Source: Mycosphaerella arachidis (lineage: Eukaryota; Ascomycota; Dothideomycetes; Mycosphaerellales; Mycosphaerellaceae). From it: 64,000 bases of DNA. Positions 21,901 to 33,706 of the stretch are shown here, piece after piece; the stretch's first letter is position 1; every line of letters starts with the position of its first letter. Under the pieces are notes generated by a model, which was given only the letters and a program-made list of their open reading frames with translations, was not told where the DNA came from and did no database searches. The stretch lies in assembly GCA_001297265.1 (NCBI GenBank), contig LIHB01000117.1:1-64000 (forward strand), in the 5' to 3' direction. A program made the translations under genes and the position numbers.

Positions 21901-24900
21901 GAGCACGAGATCCAGAAGGTGCAGAAAACGCTTGAGAGCGAACGTGCCTTAGCATTGGACAAAGAAGAGATCTTCCGGCGGCTGCAGGACCGCGAAGCTG
22001 AACTGACAGATAAGCTGCAAGGTGCCCTAGAGGACTCGGATCAGCTCGAAGAACAACTGGACCAGCTTATGGCAGTGAAGCAGACGGCTGAGCGGCAAGC
22101 CGAAGAACGAAAGAACCAACTCGAGCAAGCCTCGCACATAATCGCCAATCTCGAGACCGAGAAGAACGATCTGGTGGATCGGATTGCCGAGCTGGATACT
22201 CATCTTGAAGAAGTAGAGAAATCCAAGTCAATGCGAAGTGAGCAAGAAGAGGCCTTGCAACAGGAAATCCGTATGCTACAAAGTCAGCTGAGCCTGAAAG
22301 ACCGCAAAGTTCAGGATCTAGAGGCGAAGCTGCTCAAGAACGACCAGGACCTCGAGATCAAGCTTTCGAGCACGACAAAAGACCTCAACAGTGCCAGGAA
22401 GCAGATCAGGGACTTGCTCGATGATAACAAGGCAGTACGTCAGCAGATGTCAGATCTCTCGGCCACATCTACCAGTTTCGAAGACCTCATCAAGCGCAAG
22501 GACAGCGACTTGGCTATTCTAAGAACTGACCTGAGGAAGTTCCAGGATGATCGAAAACGTTTTGAAGACGAGAAGCATGGTCTTATGACGAAGCATGACT
22601 CCGTGCAAAATCGTCTTCGTCAAGTGCAGGCCGAAATGGAAGCTATGCGGACGCAGTGCATCCAGCTTGAACGAGAAGCTGCAGATGCCAAGCGAGCTCT
22701 CGAAGAGCAGACTTCGTCCAACGAACAAGTCGCAATCCTCGAAGCTCAGCTGCACGACATCAAGGGCGAGTTCTACCAGCTGCAGACTGACCTCAGCCGC
22801 GAGCGCCAGTCGAGAGACGATGTCAAGCTCATGGCTGATGCAGAATATGAGCAGCTGAAGCGTGACTACGAGGCACTCAACGATTCCAAAGTCACCATCG
22901 AGAAGGAGATGTACAGTCAGTCTGACCTGACCCGAAGAGCGACTGCTGCACGTGAAGTGGCCGAGAAAGATCGGAAAGAGTACCAAGCTGAGCTGCAGAC
23001 ACTCCGTAAAAAGTTCATTGAGCTTCAGGAAGCTAAGATCGAATGCGAGGCGGCTGTCGAGCGCGACCTCAACCGTCAAGCAAATGAGCGATATGCTACC
23101 GTGCGACAGGAGCTCGAGGCCAAGATCAGACAGGTCGAGCAATTGGAGACCGAACGTGGTGAGCTGAGTGGCGAGGTTCAGCGCCTGAAGCGTTTCATCT
23201 CGGAATCAGACAACTTCAAACTGCACAACGACCAGGAGAAGCAGCGTCTGGAGCGTGAGCTGGTTACTATCAAGGGCCGACTGACAGCTTCCGAAAACGA
23301 CAATCGTGCGCTGCTGAATAAGGTCCAGCAGAAGAATCTGGATATTGCTAGATCCAACAGTAAGGTCAGCGATACGCAGCGAGGGCGCATCGCCCAGCTC
23401 CAGACGGAGAAGAATAAGTCTGATGAGGAAACCAAGTCCTTGAGACGACAGCTGAACGATGCGCAACTCCAAATCACCTCTCTTGAGAAGCAGAAGGAGA
23501 AGCTGCAGCTGAACTTGGAGGATATGAACCACGAGGTCAATCGAGAGCACAAGACCACCAGGTATGCCGAGCAGCAGTCATCCGCAGCAAGCCTCCAGCT
23601 AGCTGAAGCTAATCGCAAACTTGAGACTGAGCGACAGCTGCGCAATCAGGCCCAGCAGAACACCAAGACCGTCCAGTCATCGCTCGATGCCGCCAACAGC
23701 GAGCTCAGCCAGGCACATGACCACCTCCGACTGCTGCAGAAGATATTCGATCCGGAAAGTGCGAAACAACCTTCATCTTCGCTCGAGGGCACGCTCGATA
23801 GAGCCAAGCCTGACCTCAAGAAGACCATCGACCTAGCACAAAAGCTAGATGCGTCCGAGAATGCCTTGCGACTCGCCACGGATCGTTTCTCTCGTGCTGA
23901 AGCGGAATTGGAGAGCCTGCGATCGCAGCACTACGATGATATGCAGGACAACGAGAATCGCCACCAGAATTCCAAGCGTGCGCTGCTGGAGGAGATGAAC
24001 GCCAGCCAGGTCAATGCTCGCTCGTCACCGAGTAACGTTCGCCGGGAGTGGGAGGGCCGCAAGCCATTCGCAGATCGAGCTGCTTCAGGAACGCCTGGCA
24101 CACCGAGCAACCAGCGTCACATGAGCAAGGCTAGCACAGACTCTGCCCGCTCTGACAGAACATCTGACACCTTGACCTATAACAATCGCATGGACCTGGC
24201 AGCTGAACTGGAGCTGGTCCAGAACCAGCTGCAGATGTCTGAAATGCAGAATCGTCACCTCCAAGCTCAAATAGATCGTGGTAGCCCGCTGAAGAACGAG
24301 ACCTGGGACGAGAGTCCTTCCATGCGAAGAGTCCAGAAGTTGGAACGAGAGAACTTCCGTCTACATGACATGCTCGACGACTCGGCCAAGAAGGTCTCAT
24401 CGCTTGAACAAAGCATTCGCACCGGCCAGCTATCGCTGAAGGAGGTACAGACCAAGAGTCACGAGGAGCTCTACGATCTAATTAATTCGCAAGAGCAGAC
24501 AAGACGTTCACTGTTGACTTCACACAATGCTGCTATTGCCCAGCTTGCAGACGCGAAAATGTCGTTCGATGATGTGAAACACCACAAGGCATCTGTCGAA
24601 GTCGAGTTGCGCGATGCAAAGTCAGAGCTTGCCGAGATCCAGTACCAACGAGAGCAAGAAGCGGCGAATCACTCCCAGCTGTTGCAAGAGTTCGCAGACC
24701 TTCAGATTCGCTTAGACACGGAGACATCGCGCTCTGAAGACTTGACAGGGAGCATGAACCTTTACAAGGCAAGAGCTGACGAGTACTTCTCGAGGCTGGA
24801 GCAAGCAGAGATTGCCGTACTGAAAGCGCAACGTGCGGAACAATTTGCCAAGTCTCAGGCGAAGGAGGTTGAAGACACCTGCGCAACGATCATGTCCGAG

Positions 24901-26337
24901 CGCAAACAGATGGATCAGCTCGTGGAGGACCTTCAGCGTCAGACCCAGCAGTATGAGGAGCGGCTCGAAGACATCTCCACCGATCTAGACACCGCATTGC
25001 AAGCCAAGAAGCGTCTCCAAAATGAGCTGGAAGATTACCGCTCGCAGCGTGCAATGGACATTGAGGACAAAGAACAGTCCATGGAACAGACCCGCAAGAA
25101 ATATCAAGCTGAGCTCGCAACATTGAACACGGAGCTGGAAGTGGAGCGAGATAATGTCATTCATGCTCGCGGAGAGAATGGTCGTCTGCGGGATGAGCTT
25201 GAAGAACTGCGTAGTAAGTGGGACGATGAGGTGCTCAACAGCTCCGCCTGGGCAAAGGAGAAGTCTCGATTGGAGGTCGCTCTGCAGAGCCTCTCTGACT
25301 CGCGTGATGAAGCCACGAGCGCCCACAACGAAGCTCAAAGCAAAGTTGTCGAGTTGCTTGGGCAAGTCCGTGGCCTACGAACCGACGTCGACGACATCGC
25401 AGCGGAGCGTGACATGCTCATCAAGGAGAAGAAGGGCCTCGAAGCGCGTCTCACGGAAGCTGCACAACGTCTCGATGATCTGTCACAGTCTGGCTCGCCT
25501 TCCAAGCGATCCGTGGCATTGTCCGACAAGGAAGTGCTCGATCTCAAGTCCAAGCTTGCCCAGCAGGAAGACATCGCGGCGGCAGCTGTCGGTAAGATGC
25601 GACGTGCTGAAGCTCTCGCCCAAGAGGTGCAGAGGGACATTGCTAACGAGCGTGAATCGAGCGTCAGCCTCCACAAGGAGAAAGCGGCCTTGGAGAAGAG
25701 CGTCAAGGACTTGCAGCTGAAGTGCATCGACCTCGAGACGAAAGGTTACTCCAGCGGCAGTCAGGACGTCCGTTTCCTGCATGGCCGCATCCAAGAAGTA
25801 AGTTAGCATCGCCGGGACTGCATGGCGTAAAGACGCTAACACTTCATCTAGCTTGAGACCCAGCTCGAATCTCTGGAGACCACCCGTGCACGGGAATCTC
25901 GCGACGTGCGCTCTGTCGATCGGACAGTCAAGGACCTCCAAGCCCAGCTCGAGCGCCGCGACAAAGCCGTGCAATCAACCCAAGAGGACCTCAATCGCTC
26001 CCGCGACAAGATCTCTACCCTCCTGCAGACCATCGACGACCTTCAAGCCTCAGACAGCTCAGCTCAACTCGCCGCGAAACGCGCCGAGCGAGAGCTTCGC
26101 GAAGAGCGTGAGAAGAGTCTCCGCCTTGAGCGAGAAATTGAACGCCTGGGCGCCGTGAGTCGGGCAGATCGGGAGTCAGTACGAAGAAGTGGTACGCTTG
26201 CAGCGTTGTCGGATGCAGGCGGGAGTAGAAGAGGCAGCTACTACGGCGGCAAAAGCAGTGTCAATGGTGACGGCGCCGGAGAGGTAAAGTTGGAAGTTCC
26301 AGCCAGGAAGAGCAGCCTTAGCAAGGGTTTTTTGTAG
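19000..26337 (+). CDS. Class II myosin heavy chain
   Basis: Two exons, 19000-25797 and 25852-26337, with a 54-nt intron (GTAAGT, GCTAAC branch), code 2,427 residues, close to the size of MyoB-type myosins of filamentous fungi. After a disordered 110-residue head comes an SH3-like N-terminal domain (YVWLRDLESAFVRGWV), then the motor: P-loop GESGAGKT from G264, switch I NHNSSRFGK, switch II DIAGFEIF from D554, and the converter/IQ region to about residue 900. From about 930 to 2,340 the protein is coiled coil, broken by a short Ser/Gly-Pro linker near 1,680-1,720. The tail end is basic. Class II myosin drives the cytokinetic ring and septum formation. The start was set at the ATG before MSAQAQ; an upstream TTG frame was not used. 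Confidence 0.95.
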
Positions 26338-26656
26338 ATGATTCGGGCGAATATGGGAGTGATGGCGTTGGAATGGGTTTGAGGTTTAGGCTTGTGGTGA
26401 GGAGTGAGGCTTTCCTGTAGCCTCACACGACTGCTGATGTCTTATGGAGGTGGACCGTCTGTGCAGAGGTCTGAAATACCTGGGTTGGCGGCGGTGTGCA
26501 TATTGATCAATGTTGCATGGTAGTATTCTGTGGTCTTTCGTATCTGAGAATTCCTGGTGACTTGTCGAGATTGATCATAGTCTCGCGAGGCGTTCTTCAA
26601 TCATGTCGGGGGTGTCATCTGTTCTCCCTGTCGCCCAATGGTTGCATCATTAATAC
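26338..26656. other. Convergent 3' gap
   Basis: Lies between the stop of myosin (+) and the stop of the 5-phosphatase (-). Holds both 3' ends; nothing else seen. Confidence 0.6.
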
Positions 26657-28091
26657 TCAATTGCCCAACATATACGCCAATGCCAAATAACCGACAACGA
26701 TTCCCGCCAGAGTCCCAGCGGTGACGATTCGACCGTGTCCTGTGAACCCGAGATATCCACCTACTCCCACTGCGACTTCAACGCGTTTCGCAAACTCTCG
26801 ACGTGCCTTCCAGTCTTTGGCGACTTCGTATGGTGCTCTTACGGCCTCCTTTAATGCCTTATCCAGCACTGAGCATGATAGCACGACTGGCCTGTGATCG
26901 CTGGTCGGCTGTACTGGTAGTGCAGTGTAGCTATGCACCTGTGGTTTCGCAGCTTCGAGGAACAGGATGCGGTCACACCAAGATGGTATCCGATGTTTTG
27001 CCCACAGATATACTTGCTCGTGCACGTCGGAGAGGTCCAGAGTCGGGGTTGTAGAATTTTCGATGGCTTTCGTCTTCTGTGCTTGTGCTTGTGCTGTCTC
27101 TTTTGCCAGGGACTGGGCTCGTCGAGAATACTTGTACGTGGGCGGGAACATGATTGGAGCTTCTGTGAGGCTGTGCAGGGTTTTGTTGGCTTTCAGCTCG
27201 CGTGTCAATTGGTCTTTGAGCAGGAGCTCGGAACAGTGGACTGAGTCTGAGTCGGATTGCATGGGCTGTGGCCAGGATTCGAAGTCTCTGGGGTCTGGTT
27301 GTGAGTCGGATGTTCGGTAGTTGAGGTCGCCTGCGATGAAGAGGTGGGAAGGTGGGCTGTATATGCTGTGCGGTCCTGATGCGTCGTTATCGCTGCCGAG
27401 CAGTGGCTGCTCTTCTGAGGTGTTGGCGTTCCTCCTGTCCACGGGTTCGAAGACAAGAGTTTGACAAATGTTCTTCCAGTCCTCATTCCTACGCTCCCAC
27501 GCGCCCTCCTGTGAAAAAGACGATTAGAACTGCCATCTTTGTCTCGGAATGTCTCAGGGGAATGAAATCCTAGTCGGGGCAAAATACCATAGGCGCCAGA
27601 TGCGCCGCGACGAATGTCAGAAGGACATCCTCATCGTCCACTCCTGCCGACTCCAGGGCTATCCGAGCTCCCACGGCACCCTTGTTGCCCATCTCCCATA
27701 TGCCTACGCCTGTCCCGGCTACTTCAATCCACTTGATCCTTCGTTTGACATTACTGCGCCCGAATACGATAATACCGGTCATGCCTGCATTCCTTGTGAT
27801 GATATGCTGGTAGTCTGCATCTTTGCCATATGCCCATTGCGTTGCTCGCGTGACTGCTTCCAGGAAGTGTGAGAAGAAGGGTGCTAACAGAGAACCACCT
27901 AGAAAGCTGTACCCCAGTGGTGCAATCTCTTGCAAAGACAAGACTATCAGGTCGGGTGGTAATGTGCCGGGCTTGAGGGTCGTGTAGAGGGAGGATGCGA
28001 AGTAGTCGATGTCGATGAGTTCGCGGCCGGCGTTGAAGGTCGTTATTGAGATGTTGAGGTCGACCGCTGTATGTAATCGTAGCAGAGACAT
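26657..28091 (-). CDS. Inositol polyphosphate 5-phosphatase, tail-anchored
   Basis: Two exons, 28091-27588 and 27508-26657, split by a 79-nt intron (GTATTT donor), give 451 residues. The fold is IPPc: SITTFN near the start, LQEIAPLGY with the metal-binding Glu, GNKGAVG, HLAPM-EG across the splice, AGDLNYR, IPSWCDRIL and SDHRPVVLSC. These are the hallmark motifs of Mg-dependent 5-phosphatases, which take the 5-phosphate from PI(4,5)P2 and related lipids or inositol phosphates. The last 35 residues hold a Gly/Ala-rich hydrophobic segment ending YLALAYMLGN, so the protein is probably tail-anchored, as yeast Inp54 is in the ER. No SAC domain is present, which also fits an Inp54-like enzyme rather than a synaptojanin. 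The ATG at 28091 is the only good start. Confidence 0.9.
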
Positions 28092-28698
28092 GCTGGGAAT
28101 GTATACTGCAGTGAGAAATAGCAAATGCGTTCACGTCTGAGGGTGAAAGCACGAGGTCAAAGGCACTGGATGACGTCAAAATGCCAAGCAGAGCATTGAA
28201 GTGACATGGAGCCAACGACATCCAAGAGGAGGAGCTTTCGTTCACCGACGTGCATATCGCACTTTCATCCGCCCAGGTAGAGGTGCGCCTCACTTTAAGG
28301 TAATTGATGCTGTTCTCTGGTTGTAATAATGGACGAGGGATGTTAGGGCGCACAGATACAAGGGTCCTTCAAGGGACAAGTCTGATGCTCAACACTATCT
28401 AGACTACTCTCACTAGTCGTGGCAGCATTTCAGCATTCAACAAGTTCTTTCCCTTTCATGACAATGTGCTCTGTCTCTACAATTCCTTGCAGTCCACTGC
28501 CCATCTCGTAGTGCGTTCAACAGTAGTAGACATACAACTCAGCATGTCCAACGGCAGTATTACACAAAAGGTGCATATACCGGAGCACAATTGCTACTTC
28601 AACAAAGGTGTGACCACAAGTATAGACTGTGCAGTCAACAGTGGAAGATTCTTCCTTCTCTTCAAGTGTGTTCTGACAAGGAGAGATGCAGTTCCGGT
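28092..28698. other. Gap between 5-phosphatase and YTH gene
   Basis: Promoter of the 5-phosphatase at left, 3' end of the YTH gene at right. No supported coding region. Confidence 0.5.
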
Positions 28699-31641
28699 TC
28701 AGTTGGCAGCACCTGGTCCGTGGAAGCTGAAATTCTGCTTTCCGTTGCCGCCATGCTGGGTAGACGACTGATCAGCTGGTGGTCCGAAGCTGAAGCTCTT
28801 GCTGGCATCGTGGGGCGTGCCACCTGGGCCAGACCGACTTGCAGTTGGGAAGCTGAAGGCGTTCCGACTATCGCCAGCACCGCCGGTCTGGCCGAAGAAG
28901 GGTGATTCTGGCTGGCCTGGGTAAACAGGAGCTGGACTCTTCTTCGGGCTCTTGATGAGGTCGGTAATGCTCTTCTTCATCTGTAGATCCCAGGATTTGT
29001 TGTATGTGTGACTCTTGGCGCGACCACTGCCACCAGGAGCCTTGTCGAAGACCGTCATGTCCTTGGCTTGCGGTGTAGTGTCATTGCCATTGCCACCGAA
29101 CATTGAAGTGCCTTGAACACGACCAGGAGACACAACTTCATTGCCATTTGTAATCATGAGCTGCTGCTGACTATCCACGGCGACACTGTCGCGGCGGGTC
29201 GGCTGAAAGCTGTCCGCCTGCTTGAGACCAAGGAGGCTCAACTTGCTGCCGACCTCATTCTTTTCAGCCATAGCTCGAGCGGTCTTGGCGTTCAGTAAGC
29301 GGATTGTCATTTCGCTCTGGTTTGGAATCTTCAGCTGATGCTGAAGCGCATACTGTTCGGCAGCAATGGTGTGAAACTTGGCGAGTAAGAGATCCACATC
29401 CTCCACGTTCTCCATCGTCATCAGCTTCGGCTCAACGCTCAAAGCGCCGCGAGCAGCATGTGGTGGTGGTCGATGAGTTGGTGTCTCATCACCAGGCTGA
29501 AGAGTTGTTCCGTAGCCATTGTCGAAGCTGCTAGCCTGGCCGTTTGTGCTGCACTGAGAGCCGAGGTTGCCCATGGAGACAGCTGGGGGCAACATCAAAG
29601 TATTTGTTACCGATTGAGGTCGAACTGTCGACATAGACGATGCTGATTGGTGCAGACTGTTCAGAGAGCGGGCGCCGTGCAAGCCGCCGCCATGGGTTGG
29701 CACCGGGGAGTTCGCGCTGCGAGAATCGTGGTTGCCGTGACTCCCGGCACTGGAGGCAGTGGAGCTGGCACTGTTCTGTGGAGCTGGGATCAAGACCCAC
29801 TGACCTCGATCGTTGACCGCGACGCTCATGAGCATACCTGGCTGGCATGGAAGGGCATTTCCTCCCGGCATGTTCAAGTTTTTCGCGCGTCCGTCAACCT
29901 GCACTTTTGGCATCTTCTGTGGGCGCACGGCTAGAGGAGTGCAGTCCTCGTCGGAGGAGTCGTGGTGTTGGCTGGGGTCATGATGCTGACGCCAATTTTG
30001 AGAGTTGACACGGAGGCCACCGCGACCTCCACGTCCTCCACGCTCGCCACGCATGGTGAGAGTTCCGCGACGTTGAGCTTGGCGACGGTCGTTGGCGCCG
30101 TCCAGGCCACCAAGCCCAACAAGCCCCTCGTTCTCCTTGTAGTTCCTGGGATAGCCAAGGATGCTCGAAGTTGCTGGCGTGGTGACAAACTTCTCGATCA
30201 CAACACGACCGATGTCTCTCGGAAAGTTCATACCATTCCACATGTTACCGACGGGGTGATCGTTGTGTGGCTGCCGGATGTGACTGAACTGATGATAGGG
30301 AATGTCCTTGACGTAGACCCAGGTGACTGGGAACGAGCTGAAGAGCATAGTCAGTACGCGTCTTGTGACACAACACGTATTACGTACCCAACAGAAGGTG
30401 CTGTCGCATCGGAAGCATCAATCCAGTCGGCAATACTGTCGTCCGGGTTGTATGGCCCGCACATCTCAGCAAGACCAGCAAAGCGCTTGCTACCGTTGAT
30501 CGAGAACAAGAAGACTACCTTTTCGGCCGGGTCTTCGCGAGTCTCCCATACTTGCATGATCCGATCCGCCACCTTGCGCATCACAGAATACTTGCCGATG
30601 CGGATGGAGGTAAGCACATTCTTCGGGTACTCGGATTTGATGTTGACAACGCGAGTCTGTGAAAATGTTAGTGCGTGTTGCTGAGGCCGCGAACAGGTCA
30701 CGTACACCATATGGCATCTGGTAGTGCTCGGGGTTCAGTGCAGAGAGCACAGCGAGAGCACCCGGGTACGCCTCCTCCCAGTCTGCGTGCGGATCCTTCA
30801 GTGCACGTCTCAAGCTTCTAGTGAACGCCTTCTCCGCCCACACATCGCACTTTGAACCAGCTTGGGCAGGGTTCACGAGGGTATAGTGGTCGCTGATGGC
30901 AACGGACCCGCTGGTGAAGGACTGCTGATCGTCAGAGCTCTGCCGCTCGTTGCCAATCTGCGATGCGAACGTGGATGTTGTCGACTGTGGTGTATCTGGC
31001 ATGGCGAAGTTAGGGCTTGAGAAACTGCCACCACTAGATGAGTCGCGAGTTCTGTGGCTGGATGCGAACTGACGCTGCGGTAGTGGGTCAGTTTGCGCGA
31101 CGTTGTTCGAGAAGCCTTGGAAACTTTTGGTGGTGGGTGAGTTATGATACTCGACAGTTCTGGTGTAGTGGAAGCTGGACAGACCAGGAGACACTTGCGC
31201 CCCGGCAACGCGGCCATTTCCGCCGTGGGTGAAGCTGACGGTGCCGTTGCTGCCGCCATCAGTGGCACCAGGACCGCGCATGGAAAAGCTCATGTTGCTG
31301 GTCGGACCACCGGCAGCGAATGAATGCGACGGCGAAAGTGACGGTGGACCGACAGAATCGCGCCGGAAGTTGTCCCAGCTGGACGTGGAAGGGATACCAG
31401 CGCTGCGTATTGGTGCAGCGGAGGTTGGTGACCAGGTATCTGACGAATACAGTGGCATCGGTGGTTTCATGCGACCGGATAAGTTGGCGCCTGAGACGGT
31501 GTTGAAGCTGCCTGAGAGTTGGAGCTTCCTCTTGACTTGGACGTCAGTAGCTGGCGTGGATGTTGGCACGAAGTCGTTCGCGCCTGGGTCGAAGCTTGCG
31601 GAAGTTGGCGTTGCGGCGCCTTCGCTAATCTCTCCCGCCAT
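28699..31641 (-). CDS. YTH-domain RNA-binding protein
   Basis: Three exons, 31641-30706, 30656-30388 and 30337-28699, with introns of 49 and 50 nt, code 947 residues. The YTH domain (about 313-450) spans the two splice sites: RVVNIKSEYPKNV, VFLFSINGSKRFAGLAEM, then FPVTWVYVKDIPYHQFSHI and a final NFPRDIGRVVIEKF. YTH domains bind N6-methyladenosine or, in S. pombe Mmi1, a short sequence element in meiotic mRNAs. In most readers the first cage residue is Trp in a G-x-W motif; here the aligned place reads GKYSV, so Tyr stands in. A Trp (ADW) is present where the second cage residue falls. N-terminal 312 residues are Ser/Gly/Phe-rich and disordered; after the domain come an RGG patch and an FG-rich disordered tail. 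It starts at MAGEIS. Confidence 0.88.
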
Positions 31642-33706
31642 GATGGGCGGTGGCGGGACGGAGCAAGATAAGGAACGAGTCTTTCTGGTGCTGAAGAGAT
31701 AGCTGGTCGAGTGGTTCCCGCGCTCACCTCGTGCGAAGTGAAGCAGGTGAAGGTGATGTTCGCGTCTGTTTGTTGTGATGCCCACAGCGAGTGAGGGCGA
31801 GAAATTTCTTGGTCTGTGCTCTGCTTGCCAGCGGATATCGCAGCTTGTCTGGTACAGCGCGCTGCTCGCCTCGTGCGTGAAGGTGCCGTAAGGCAGTCTG
31901 GCTTCGTGGTCCTGATCGTACTTCAGCTGTCTTGCTAACTCGCGGTTGACGCGCGGTGAAAGTGGCCAGCAGGTTGAGAGCAATGGCACTCGCTGTGTCT
32001 AGAAAGTCAAGCTCGTTGTGAAGTTGGAAGATACTTGCAGAGTTGTGACCGTTGACGAGGCCAGCGGCCCGCAGGGTGCACGTGCCTAGATGCTTTCTCG
32101 TTGCAGTCTTGATTCACTTGATGGATCTTCTGAGAGGATGGCGTTCCCCTCACCTGCTCATGGAGCACCCAATGTCTGTCGTGCCCTCGCAGGCATATCA
32201 CACCGCACAACCCGGAATCCCTCTGAAGTCTGTCGTCGACATGCATCGTCGCCCAGCTTGCCATGACGAATGCTACAAATATGGCGGTATCAGTCTCGTC
32301 ACTCAGGATCCGCCAGACAGTCCGCCGGCAAGTCTTCTTCACCTTTTTGACTGTGGCGGCTTTCCCGGACCGCTGAGCCAACAGTGTGGTCGCATATGAC
32401 TTCTGGTGGATAGTCGGTGAGCAACATCACATCATGGAAAAGGGCTCAACGCCATCGTGATCCGTTTGAAGAATGAAAATGATGCACGCAAGAACTGTTA
32501 CGGTCGTCCGCTCCTCGAGCACATCTCTGCGTCTCAATTTGCAGTCAGGGGGCCGTCCCTTGGTCGACCAGATGTTTGTCTCCGTTCGTTGTCGCTCTCA
32601 CCTCTTACTGACTTCCATGAGCTCAATAGCATCGTGAGCGTTGCTGAGCTAGGTTACGTTGCTGTGCGTTGTATGTGGACCCTTCGCGGTCCACACCGTC
32701 GAGGTCAGTCTTTGAAGCATGGAATCGCAACATCACGAGAGCCACGGTCGCTTCGCTGGAAGTCTCTTATCGGCTATTTCGTTGGTGTAGCAAGTCGTGC
32801 AATAATGCAGACAGGCAGAGCAGTGAAAGCCGACACGCTCGAGGTGAGGTTCCCAGCAGGGACCGCGGCCAGCCTTTCCGCTCGCGTGGCATCCTGCCGA
32901 TGCTTCCGTGAGAACGTCTCGACGTCCTCCTTCTCGAGCACGCAGCACAACGACATACATGTTCGATGTGGAATGGAATGATTTGCTCTGGATGTTGCTC
33001 TGAGGATAATGCGGCTTGCAGATGAGCACGAGGCCATTTGGACTCCCGCGCGGCTGGGTATCTGCGCAAGAGACGATCGAAGCTGGGCGTACTCGCCCGC
33101 AACGAGAACGCGTTGAAGGCGTCGCCATGGTCATACAACCAAGAGAAATGGGTGAGACTCCAAGGTATTCAGAGTACTCAGCCTTCAGGGAGAAGGTAGC
33201 ACGATATTCGGCCGCCGGGGAGCACTGCCTAGGGAACCAATTGTGAAGGAGACATTGGCCCGAACATAGGACATCCCGCGCCCTTGAGCAATACAGAGGC
33301 TACGATGTTTTTATGTCAATAAGGGTCGGAATCGCAAGAGTCAGAGGGCATTGGACCGCACGAGCATACAGAAGGAAAGAGCGTTCAAAGGCGCGCAAGA
33401 CAGCGCTCTCGCCTTTGGCGATCTGCAACCCGTGTAGGTAGTATCCCATACTCAAGCCTACCGCCGCAATCACTCATATGCGTAAACACCTCCTTCCATG
33501 TTTTCTAAGCTGTTCTTCTCGACATGAAACGAGGGTGAGGGCCCGAGCGGCGGATGCCTGCTCGCGTGCCTTCCCAAATCGTTGACTTTAATGCGACAGT
33601 TCCAACCTCCTTCCACACGACATCACCTCACTTTAGGTACGTTTTGCGGTACTGAACCATTCCCTTTCGTCTCCTGCGTGAGGCAAAGCAGCCCCTGTCC
33701 CACATC
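31642..33706. other. Divergent promoter region, YTH / HOP1, no gene seen
   Basis: About 2.06 kb between two divergent starts. Open frames up to 174 codons occur on both strands but are mutually overlapping, Arg/Ser/Cys-rich and carry no motif. Long leaders for the two genes would explain part of it. Confidence 0.5.

Noticed and set aside
32457..32981. 174-codon plus ORF in the YTH/HOP1 gap
   Set aside because: Overlaps several minus frames of like length; Arg/Ser-rich chance frame without start context or motif.
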